Shown here one piece after another: positions 15,017 through 21,007 of a DNA stretch of 31,528 bases (the stretch's first letter is position 1; each line of letters starts with the position of its first letter). This stretch comes from a virus: positions 1-31,528 of the IMG/VR virus record IMGVR_UViG_3300022690_002240. One strand, given 5' to 3'. Position numbers and translations under genes: made by a program. Under the pieces are notes generated by a model. It was not told the origin of the DNA, did no database searches, and saw only the letters and a list, made by a program, of their open reading frames with translations.

Positions 15017-15577
15017 ATGGCAAGACGTGCCGACGTTCTACTATTATGCATCAAAGGATTCAACAATTCAGAAATTGCCCATAAACTAGAAATTCATAGA
15101 GACACAGTAAAAACAGATTTAGAATTATTACTAAACGACATTATAGATTGGACTGAAAACCTAGCACTAATTGGATGGATGAAAAAAGTTGAAGAAATTT
15201 ACATTGAATCAAATAACTCCATAAACCACATTGTAGAACTACAAAATCAACTGCGAGAAAAACATGATGCAACCCCTTTCATTTGGGATGCAAACCCATT
15301 CAATCCCGAAACACACACAGAAGACTATCTAAAATTTGAAGACATTAAACGCAAAGCCTATTCAGCTTATGCAACTAGAATCACACATTATGGCGAATAT
15401 GCCCAGCTAGAAAATGCCAAGACTAAAGTTAAAGAATTTCTCGTTGGCATGACCACACAAATTCCGCTATTTGCTGCAACCCAAAGACTAGCCATATATT
15501 ATCAACAAAATGAACAAAAGAAAGCATTACCTGATCCAACAAACAAACCACAAAATAAAATACTAAAATCAACATAA
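15017..15577 (+). CDS. HTH DNA-binding protein, possible small terminase subunit
   Basis: This 186-residue protein has a clear helix-turn-helix at about 5-38 (LLLCIKGFNNSEIAHKLEIH then RDTVKTDLELLL), like the LuxR/sigma-4 type. The rest is helical, with Tyr/Glu-rich segments that could oligomerise. It is the first gene after the repeat-rich region and its stop overlaps the next start (TAATG). HTH plus oligomerising helices is the architecture of small terminases, but the large terminase is 6 kb away, so an origin-binding protein or regulator is equally possible. Confidence 0.6.
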   Translation: MARRADVLLLCIKGFNNSEIAHKLEIHRDTVKTDLELLLNDIIDWTENLALIGWMKKVEEIYIESNNSINHIVELQNQLREKHDATPFIWDANPFNPETHTEDYLKFEDIKRKAYSAYATRITHYGEYAQLENAKTKVKEFLVGMTTQIPLFAATQRLAIYYQQNEQKKALPDPTNKPQNKILKST

Positions 15578-15669
15578 TGACTAAAGTGCATTGGACTTGC
15601 AGCAGCTGTTCAATTAAAAATCACAACACTAGAAAAAAATGCATAATGTGTAACAGACCACAATTTTAA
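15577..15669 (+). CDS. Stand-alone RanBP2-type zinc-finger microprotein
   Basis: This 30-residue protein contains HWTCSSCSIKNHNTRKKCIM followed by C, which fits W-x-C-x2-C-x3-N-x6-C-x2-C, the complete RanBP2 zinc-finger consensus. In eukaryotes this finger binds ubiquitin or single-stranded RNA (GGU). Here the entire protein is the finger, translated by overlap with the HTH gene stop. The consensus match is direct; binding activity is inferred. Confidence 0.75.
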   Translation: MTKVHWTCSSCSIKNHNTRKKCIMCNRPQF

Positions 15670-15712
15670 ATTATACTTCTCATGCTTTAATACAAACTAT
15701 GTAACAGAAACA

Positions 15713-15719
15713 GGAGGTG
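15713..15719 (+). promoter_or_regulatory. Strong Shine-Dalgarno site (rare in this window)
   Basis: GGAGGTG lies six bases before the ATG at 15726. Most genes here have no such site, so this gene is probably translated from a leadered message or internally within a polycistron. Confidence 0.7.
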
Positions 15720-15725
15720 AAAAAG

Positions 15726-15860
15726 ATGAAAGCAAGAATAACTTTGAGAGAAGGTCACACATTTATTGTCGATATTGAACAGATACACTTTGACAATTTT
15801 GAAGACTGTGCTAATGATCCAACATCAACAATAGACAAAATAGAGAAAATAAAACAATAG
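15726..15860 (+). CDS. Small unknown protein with a strong ribosome-binding site
   Basis: This 44-residue protein (begins MKARITLREGHTFIVDIEQI) is predicted beta hairpin then helix, with an acidic centre (FDNFEDCANDP). The GGAGGTG at 15713-15719 makes the start secure. No family is recognised. The size and order of strands would suit a small regulator or inhibitor. A T-rich stretch follows at 15893-15908. Confidence 0.7.
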   Translation: MKARITLREGHTFIVDIEQIHFDNFEDCANDPTSTIDKIEKIKQ

Positions 15861-15892
15861 AAACCTAGACAATTTCTATTAATCTTAACTCC

Positions 15893-15908
15893 TTTTTATT
15901 TTTTTATT
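15893..15908 (+). terminator. T-rich archaeal-type terminator
   Basis: TTTTTATTTTTTTATT lies 33 bases after the stop of the gene at 15726-15860 and just before the promoter module at 15942. Archaeal RNA polymerase commonly terminates at such T runs without a hairpin. Confidence 0.5.
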
Positions 15909-15941
15909 CAACATCTGATCAATCACTCAATATTCACAACT

Positions 15942-15968
15942 AATATAAGATAGCAATAATATAATACA
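15942..15968 (+). promoter_or_regulatory. Shared promoter module, copy C (drives the SAA-repeat gene)
   Basis: AATATAAGA (15942-15950), six bases (TAGCAA), then TAATATAATACA (15957-15968) repeat the module at 11188-11214 and, on the minus strand, 2889-2915. The TATA-like box is centred about 34 bases before the ATG at 15981, leaving a short leader. Confidence 0.62.
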
Positions 15969-15980
15969 AATAGAGAAAAC

Positions 15981-16829
15981 ATGACACAATTACAAGCATT
16001 CAAAAATTCAAAACAAAACAAATCTAATTTAATCACACAACTTGAATCTCATTACAAAGCCGATGAGATCATAAAAGGCACATATTGGGAAGATGGCAAA
16101 GGTTGTGCCGTTGGATGCACTGTTCATTCTAGTGATCATAAATGTTACGAAATAGAATTAGGAATACCACAATGGATGGCACATTTAGAAGATTATCTAT
16201 TTGAGAATCTACCAAATGAGAAAGCCAAAGAATTTCCATTAAAATTCATCCAATCTATTCCAGTAGGATTTGAAAACTGGACAAAAATATATCATAAACT
16301 TTGTGTGTATTTACTTACAGACATTATCAAAACTGAAAAAGATGAAAAGGTAATCAAAGCAGTTGAAGACATTATCACACTTCACATGAAAGCTGCAAAA
16401 GGTGAGATAGAATCAAACTTGTCAGCAGCAGAGTCAGCAGCAAGGTCAGCAGCAAGGTCAGCAGCAAGGTCAGCAGCATGGTCAGCAGCATGGTCAGCAG
16501 CAGAGTCAGCAGCAGAGTCAGCAGCAAGGTCAGCAGCAGAGTCAGCAGCATGGTCAGCAGCAGAGTCAGCAGCAGAGTCAGCAGCAGAGTCAGCAGCAGA
16601 GTCAGCAGCATGGTCAGCAGCAAGGTCAGCAGCAAGGTCAGCAGCAAGGTCAGCAGCAAGGTCAGCAGCAAGGTCAGCAGCAAGGTCAGCAGCAAGGTCA
16701 GCAGCAAGGTCAGCAGCATGGTCAGCAGCAGAGTCAGCAGCAGAGTCAGCAGCATGGTCAGCAGCATGGTCAGCAGCAGTTTTAAAGATTTCAGATAAAC
16801 TCTTAGAATTATTGGAGTCTGAAAAATGA
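15981..16829 (+). CDS. Protein with N-terminal domain and about 30 SAA[R/E/W] repeats
   Basis: This 282-residue protein has a folded N-terminal domain (1-145) with GTYWEDGKGCAVGCTVHSS near 33-51, LGIPQWMAHLED near 69-80 and SIPVGF near 102; this domain is familiar in hypothetical phage proteins. Residues 148-267 are a tandem array of the tetrapeptide SAAx, where x is R, E or W (29 units plus a final SAAV). The array should be one long helix with the variable residue every four positions. The gene begins the unit driven by promoter copy C and overlaps the next start by four bases. Function unknown. Confidence 0.8.
   Translation: MTQLQAFKNSKQNKSNLITQLESHYKADEIIKGTYWEDGKGCAVGCTVHSSDHKCYEIELGIPQWMAHLEDYLFENLPNEKAKEFPLKFIQSIPVGFENWTKIYHKLCVYLLTDIIKTEKDEKVIKAVEDIITLHMKAAKGEIESNLSAAESAARSAARSAARSAAWSAAWSAAESAAESAARSAAESAAWSAAESAAESAAESAAESAAWSAARSAARSAARSAARSAARSAARSAARSAARSAAWSAAESAAESAAWSAAWSAAVLKISDKLLELLESEK
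16422..16781 (+). repeat. 12-base tandem repeat array (30 units) encoding SAAx
   Basis: Units have the form TCAGCAGCA plus AGG, GAG or TGG, with no change in the first nine bases. The unit order by last residue is E R R R W W E E R E W E E E E W R(x8) W E E W W V. The DNA is almost error-free between units, which indicates recent expansion or continuing homogenisation. Confidence 0.95.
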
Positions 16830-17011
16830 ACCCAGCAGAAATAAGATCACATAGATTAAACTATTTACTAAAAATTTACCTAAACAATATCGATGAAGAC
16901 AATCTATACCACCGAGCAATCAGAATGGGAATCACAAAACCGACTGCAAAAAACTATGTCAAACTTGTAATTAACCAAGCTCACAAACATGCAAAACTGG
17001 CTTTGGCATAA
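16826..17011 (+). CDS. Small HTH-like protein
   Basis: This 61-residue helical protein overlaps the SAA-repeat gene (ATGA) and the next gene (TAATG). The segment LYHRAIRMGITKPTAKNYVK looks like a helix-turn-helix (helix, MGIT turn, recognition helix), and short proteins of this appearance are common in Nitrosopumilus-like genomes. It may regulate this operon. No signal or metal site is present. Confidence 0.65.
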   Translation: MNPAEIRSHRLNYLLKIYLNNIDEDNLYHRAIRMGITKPTAKNYVKLVINQAHKHAKLALA

Positions 17012-17451
17012 TGATTCCAAAAACCAGAGCTTATGAAGCAAGCAAAGTAACTCCTCCACTTTCCAGGGCTGAGGTAGAAGATTTACTATCTAAATTCAAT
17101 ATCACTAAAACCATGTGGAAAAGAGACGATCCACAATCTAGCTATTTTGTATTTGAAAAACCCTATGATGGAGTGAAAGAAGCTATTGCTTACAAGGTAG
17201 GACTACCATTCATTGAAAGAAAAAATCGACATGGCAAAACAGAATATGATGAAGTCAGATCTTATAGATTCTTCTTTCACATCTTCAAAGCAGCTATGCT
17301 AAACTTTGACATTGGAATGGAATTTGAACAAATATTTGGAAACTTTATGGTTGTTGGTAAACTACCTGATGGAACCCCTCTCTCATTACAAGATAAAGTA
17401 TCGATGGCTCTCGTTCAAGGAAAAGCACCAGCATTGGAATTGATAACATAA
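17011..17451 (+). CDS. Unknown 146-residue protein
   Basis: The gene overlaps both neighbours (TAATG at each end). The protein has mixed alpha/beta character with aromatic-rich segments (SSYFVFEKPYDG; SYRFFFHIFKAAMLNF) and a conserved-looking C-terminal helix. No Cys, membrane segment or known catalytic motif is visible. Its position between HTH-like and ribbon-helix-helix genes suggests an early or regulatory function. Confidence 0.6.
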   Translation: MIPKTRAYEASKVTPPLSRAEVEDLLSKFNITKTMWKRDDPQSSYFVFEKPYDGVKEAIAYKVGLPFIERKNRHGKTEYDEVRSYRFFFHIFKAAMLNFDIGMEFEQIFGNFMVVGKLPDGTPLSLQDKVSMALVQGKAPALELIT

Positions 17452-17600
17452 TGAAACAAAGAATCACAATCTCAATCTCATCTGAGATAATAAAAAAAGT
17501 AAGAATCATTCAGGCTAATCTAATCCCTAAATCTACTCATTCCATATCATTCTCAAGTGTATTGGAAAATTTACTAATCGAGGCATTAAAAAAGAAATGA
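17451..17600 (+). CDS. Ribbon-helix-helix (CopG/Arc-like) microprotein
   Basis: This 49-residue protein starts with a beta strand (MKQRITISISSEIIKKVRII) followed by two helices, the second ending in SFSSVLENLLIEALKK. This is the classical RHH outline of dimeric DNA-binding repressors that insert the N-terminal strand into the major groove. It overlaps the neighbours at both ends. A second RHH-like protein lies at 18466, so the region encodes at least two. It is a candidate regulator of the palindromic sites in the window. Confidence 0.7.
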   Translation: MKQRITISISSEIIKKVRIIQANLIPKSTHSISFSSVLENLLIEALKKK

Positions 17601-17782
17601 ACAAAACATCTAAAGAAGACGGTTCAGATGAACCTATTATTTTGGGTGGTGGTGGGACTGGATCTGATAATGATAGATGGATATGTTGTAATAGACACAG
17701 TCATTCTATTATTTGTAAGAATTTTAGACCTTGGTGGATCATAAGAGCTTGGTTAACAACAAGGAAAATGAGAAATGTCTAA
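17597..17782 (+). CDS. Small Cys/His-containing protein
   Basis: This 61-residue protein overlaps the RHH gene stop (ATGA) and the next gene start by eight bases. It has an acidic, Gly-rich start (PIILGGGGTGSD) and a Trp/Cys/His patch, WICCNRHSHSIICKNF, that may bind metal. The basic C-terminus contains WWIIRAW. Its status as a gene rests mainly on the unbroken chain of overlapping frames. Confidence 0.5.
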   Translation: MNKTSKEDGSDEPIILGGGGTGSDNDRWICCNRHSHSIICKNFRPWWIIRAWLTTRKMRNV

Positions 17783-17873
17783 TCAAATATTTCTTTGTCA
17801 TAATTGTGGTCAGTTGTACAAATCAAGGTCTAAACCTCACATCAATAACTGTATTTTTACGATGAGGATATAA
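17775..17873 (+). CDS. C2HC zinc-finger microprotein
   Basis: This 32-residue protein contains LCHNCGQLY followed by HINNC, i.e. C-x2-C-x12-H-x3-C, a C2HC-type finger making up nearly the whole protein. The stop is TAA 17871-17873. A further 11-codon frame (17873-17908) follows it before the next gene; that is more likely a spacer than a protein. Confidence 0.6.
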   Translation: MSNQIFLCHNCGQLYKSRSKPHINNCIFTMRI

Positions 17874-17911
17874 TGCAAGACATAATAAAGCAAAAGGTGT
17901 TGGAGTAAAAA

Positions 17912-18205
17912 ATGACACATAAAACAAAAACAATCAAAATAGGAAGAAAGAAAATCAAAGTCGATGAAAAATTAACTGACGTAATATATCACCTAAACAA
18001 GGTTGGACTGAAAACACTTTCATGTTGTCAAAAAGATATAGAGGGGGATTCATACATTCTACTTGATTACACCAAAATACGTTTAGCTTCTGTGATTAAT
18101 ACACCATACCCCGTATTACTAATAAAATGGAGAAAGATAAACAAAAAACCAGTAGCAAATGATCGTAAATTATCAACTATTTCAGATGCAATAAATAAAA
18201 ACTAA
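17912..18205 (+). CDS. Small protein with SCC motif
   Basis: This 97-residue protein has a basic N-terminal strand pair (KTKTIKIGRKKIKVDEKL) and then LNKVGLKTLSCCQKD followed by YILLDY, resembling a family of short phage proteins with 'LN..G..T..SCCG....yi.f'. The role of that family is unknown to me. GGAG at 17902-17905 is seven bases before the ATG and may serve as a ribosome-binding site. Confidence 0.62.
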   Translation: MTHKTKTIKIGRKKIKVDEKLTDVIYHLNKVGLKTLSCCQKDIEGDSYILLDYTKIRLASVINTPYPVLLIKWRKINKKPVANDRKLSTISDAINKN

Positions 18206-18212
18206 AAAAAAA

Positions 18213-18296
18213 ATGAAACGTTGTAATTCCTGTCACGCACCAACATCTAATATGCCTGATGTAAAAATATGTATAGGATGCGGTAAACCAATCTAA
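18213..18296 (+). CDS. Zinc-ribbon microprotein (27 residues)
   Basis: The protein begins MKRCNSCHAPTSNMPDVKIC and ends IGCGKPI, so CNSC and CIGC form a minimal four-Cys zinc ribbon. It starts seven bases after the previous stop, and a new start follows within two bases of its own stop. Comparable mini-ribbons occur at 11358, 11456 and 17775. Confidence 0.65.
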   Translation: MKRCNSCHAPTSNMPDVKICIGCGKPI

Positions 18297-18297
18297 C

Positions 18298-18411
18298 ATG
18301 ATTAATCTAACTATAATATCCAATTGGTTTCAAACCCTAAAAAACTCACTACTCAATGCATTAAAAAACATCAAAACATCTCACCAAAAAGACAACAATT
18401 CCTCAAAATAA
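18298..18411 (+). CDS. Short amphipathic-helix protein, uncertain
   Basis: This 37-residue frame (MINLTIISNWFQTLKNSLLN at the start) begins one base after the preceding stop and encodes a plausible amphipathic helix with a polar tail. Only the tight spacing and the helix support it. Confidence 0.4.
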   Translation: MINLTIISNWFQTLKNSLLNALKNIKTSHQKDNNSSK

Positions 18412-18434
18412 CATTAACGCCCATATTCATAAGA

Positions 18435-18446
18435 TTAAAATATAAC
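18435..18446 (+). promoter_or_regulatory. TATA-like promoter of the RHH-secreted protein operon
   Basis: TTAAAATATAAC is centred about 25 bases before the ATG at 18466, the leaderless-transcript spacing, and follows the only sizeable gap (54 bases) in this cluster. Confidence 0.5.
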
Positions 18447-18465
18447 ATTATTATGAGATAACATT

Positions 18466-18606
18466 ATGAAGAAAGTAACTGTAAATCTCACAGATGCAGC
18501 ACACAAAATCATTCTTAATCACAAAATAAAACTTCAAAAAGAATCCGTAAAAAATCTAAACTTTACCGATGCATTAAACGATCTTGTGGAAAATGAAAAG
18601 AAATGA
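18466..18606 (+). CDS. Second ribbon-helix-helix-like microprotein
   Basis: This 46-residue protein begins MKKVTVNLTDAAHKIILNHK and ends NFTDALNDLVENEKK: a strand followed by two helices, as in Arc/CopG repressors. It overlaps the start of the large secreted-protein gene (ATGA), so it may be an autoregulator of that pair. The similarity to the RHH protein at 17451 is in outline rather than identity. Confidence 0.65.
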   Translation: MKKVTVNLTDAAHKIILNHKIKLQKESVKNLNFTDALNDLVENEKK

Positions 18607-20396
18607 AATATCAAATCATCACCATCCTACTCCTTTTATCATTTATTCTAATTTCTTCTATTCCATTTGATGATGCCTTTGCACATTCTGATAACAATAC
18701 ATCAAATCATTATCACTACTATGATCCTCCAACATTTGAATTTGATACAAGACCTTACATCTATGGTGAATTAATCACTGCAACTTGTACACCAGATAAT
18801 TCCAAACCTACAACAAGTATAGTTTGGAAGGTTGTTAATACAGATACTAGAACTGAAGTGATTTATGAAAGACATCAATCTGAAACATTTTCTTTTCTAG
18901 CAAACTTTGATGAAGGTAATTACAAAATTAAATGTCGCACTAACTTTGGAGATGGACACAACGGCACTCCTTGGGTAACATTTTCCATAATTCAGGAAAT
19001 AATAGTTGACTTGGCTCAACATCCACAAATCACCAACTATGTTGATATTAATTACAACCCAACCATTCATAATGTATCTATAGAATGGGACTTTGGTGTA
19101 TCAGATAATAGAACCTGTTATACAAAAACTGATTTTGGAATAGACTATATGATTAATGGTACTATAACACACGACCCTTATCATACCTTTTTTGGAGATG
19201 ATATTGTTTTGTATGATGTGTACAGTATGTCTAATGATGATATAGTTAATGAAGATATGGCTATAATTTCCTGTGAGGGAGAAATTTCATTTAATATCAC
19301 TGACTTTGAATTACTCAATGATTTTAGTGGCTTTGAGTTTTGGATGACTTTTTATGAAAAAATTAATGATACTGTATATATTTTAAATGAAGTGGGGATG
19401 ATTTATTCTGAGGATGTAGTAATTACACCATATTCTTGTTTGGATAGTGTCCTTGATCTTCACGCCAGCATCTACTATGATGTAACAAAACATTTGAAAA
19501 TAACTGATAGGGATATGTTCATGAAGGCATGTAACAGCATTGTTGAATCGTATGATGGTATCATTCCAGTTAGTTACACTTCAGTTGATTCTGTAACGTA
19601 TGAGGAATATCCTCCACACAATACTCACATCCCACAAAGTACACATAACACTCACAATACACATAACACTGAAAAGAAAAATAATAATGGTAGTGGTTGC
19701 TCTGGTGATTGCACAGCACCAACAATAGGTGAAGATAATCAAGGAAAACGATTCGTGGACTATGGACTAATATTAAATAACAAGTCATTCCAGGCAAACT
19801 ATTTCAAAACACACATGCTACTACAACATACCGAAGTAGGAAAAGAAAATCATCTATCTGTTATAATATATGAAAATACTGGAGCACACAACATTGACTA
19901 TCTACAATTTGGAATGGTAAATGAGATAGGATCACCAGTTAACACTTTTGAGCCAAGAATAGAAATCGACATACAAAATACCTCAAATAATATGGAGAAT
20001 CCAGGACTTGAATCTATTTTATTAGTAGACAAGAACAATATAATAAACAATTACAGAGTAGACGTATCTCTTGTACCCTGCATGATTGGATATGCACAGC
20101 AATGTTTAGGTGTAGATATTTACTGGACTTTTGATAAAGTACCATTACATAATGTACTAGCAATTAATGGATGGGATAACAACCGAAATAGCTTTACCAC
20201 ATACTTTAATGATGGATTAAGTGTAACTGACCCTAACTATGTAGAGCCTGCTTTAGAAGAACCGTATCAGTATGAGTGTAAAGATTCACCACTAGAAAAT
20301 ATTCAAGTATGGACTAGACTAAACTGTAACTTTACAGAATACAAACTAAAAATAGCAGATGAAGCCTTTCAATATTCAGAGAAGTTATATAAATGA
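18603..20396 (+). CDS. Large secreted protein with a thaumarchaeal surface-protein module
   Basis: This 597-residue protein has a signal peptide (MKYQIITILLLLSFILISSI, then PFDDAFA with likely cleavage before HSDN). Residues about 45-135 look like an Ig-like beta domain with paired cysteines and a Trp. After a His/Asn/Thr-rich linker (about 340-365) the C-terminal half starts CSGDCTAPTIGEDNQGKRFV and includes VIIYENTGAHNIDYLQFG and INGWDNNRNSFTTYFNDG. I recognise this arrangement from Nitrosopumilus cell-surface proteins. No C-terminal membrane anchor is visible, so the product is probably exported. It overlaps the RHH gene. Possible roles are surface remodelling, superinfection exclusion or adhesion. 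Confidence 0.75.
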   Translation: MKYQIITILLLLSFILISSIPFDDAFAHSDNNTSNHYHYYDPPTFEFDTRPYIYGELITATCTPDNSKPTTSIVWKVVNTDTRTEVIYERHQSETFSFLANFDEGNYKIKCRTNFGDGHNGTPWVTFSIIQEIIVDLAQHPQITNYVDINYNPTIHNVSIEWDFGVSDNRTCYTKTDFGIDYMINGTITHDPYHTFFGDDIVLYDVYSMSNDDIVNEDMAIISCEGEISFNITDFELLNDFSGFEFWMTFYEKINDTVYILNEVGMIYSEDVVITPYSCLDSVLDLHASIYYDVTKHLKITDRDMFMKACNSIVESYDGIIPVSYTSVDSVTYEEYPPHNTHIPQSTHNTHNTHNTEKKNNNGSGCSGDCTAPTIGEDNQGKRFVDYGLILNNKSFQANYFKTHMLLQHTEVGKENHLSVIIYENTGAHNIDYLQFGMVNEIGSPVNTFEPRIEIDIQNTSNNMENPGLESILLVDKNNIINNYRVDVSLVPCMIGYAQQCLGVDIYWTFDKVPLHNVLAINGWDNNRNSFTTYFNDGLSVTDPNYVEPALEEPYQYECKDSPLENIQVWTRLNCNFTEYKLKIADEAFQYSEKLYK

Positions 20397-20575
20397 ACAA
20401 CAATATCATTAAAAAATTAAAAAAGTTCTTTTCATTCTCAACTTTTTATGAGTGTGATTATAATTGGGTATGTCTTAACTGTGGAAAATTGTTTGATGGT
20501 AATGCTACAGATCTCCTCATTACACATCAAACTGATAACAATCACTACAATGCTGAAAAGAGAAATAAATTATAA
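20393..20575 (+). CDS. C2H2 zinc-finger microprotein
   Basis: This 60-residue protein has WVCLNCGKLFDG followed by LLITHQTDNNH: C-x2-C, then H-x5-H, a single C2H2-type finger preceded by a basic helix (IIKKLKKFFSF). It overlaps the secreted-protein stop (ATGA) and the next start (TAATG). It is probably a nucleic-acid-binding protein. Confidence 0.7.
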   Translation: MNNNIIKKLKKFFSFSTFYECDYNWVCLNCGKLFDGNATDLLITHQTDNNHYNAEKRNKL

Positions 20576-20691
20576 TGAAAAAACTAACAGATTACACCTT
20601 GCAAGAAATCATTGATTTACAACAAGTCATAAACGCTCAAAATGCAATTATTGAGGAATTAGAAAAATTACAATCTTTAAATCATACTTGA
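20575..20691 (+). CDS. Coiled-coil microprotein
   Basis: This 38-residue protein (LQEIIDLQQVINAQNAIIEE in its centre) is a single amphipathic helix with heptad hydrophobics, likely to form a coiled coil. The start overlaps the zinc-finger gene stop. It could be a dimerisation partner for a neighbour. Confidence 0.6.
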   Translation: MKKLTDYTLQEIIDLQQVINAQNAIIEELEKLQSLNHT

Positions 20692-20705
20692 TTCTAAAAT
20701 AATTC

Positions 20706-20975
20706 ATGGTTACTGAATGGCATCCTGATTCATGCCAATGCATCATTCAATATGATGATAAAATAAAATTTGTTGACTATATTCAAAAATGCCAATTACA
20801 CAAAAATCATTCTGGTCAGAAACTATTAGATGAAATCCATTCACATAATAAAAAATACCGATTAAAAGATCAGATACCAGCTAGAAGAAAAGAACATCAA
20901 CGTATCTTATCTAAAGGCGAACCAATCAAAAAAGAAAAAGAAAATCCTAAAAAGAAAAATAAACAAAATAAATAA
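20706..20975 (+). CDS. Small Cys/His protein upstream of the terminase
   Basis: This 89-residue protein has an N-terminal WHPDSCQCIIQYDD, then CQLHKNH, a CxC...C..H set that could hold a metal, and a very Lys-rich C-terminal tail. The basic tail suggests nucleic-acid binding. It ends 32 bases before the large-terminase ATG, so it might assist packaging, but no motif links it to small terminases. Confidence 0.6.
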   Translation: MVTEWHPDSCQCIIQYDDKIKFVDYIQKCQLHKNHSGQKLLDEIHSHNKKYRLKDQIPARRKEHQRILSKGEPIKKEKENPKKKNKQNK

Positions 20976-21007
20976 ACATAATCCAAACCATCCATTATTA
21001 ATATATC

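Noticed and set aside
16375-16767. Minus-strand and shifted plus-strand frames made of LLT or VSS repeats across the SAAx array
   Set aside because: Any frame through a 12-base repeat without stops is open; only the SAAx frame connects to a folded N-terminal domain and a promoter.
16422-16781. Possible CRISPR array
   Set aside because: Units are contiguous 12-mers with no spacers and lie inside a protein-coding frame.
17873-17908. Eleven-codon frame between the C2HC finger and the 97-residue gene
   Set aside because: It is too short to support as a protein; it may only maintain ribosome flow or supply the GGAG before the next start.
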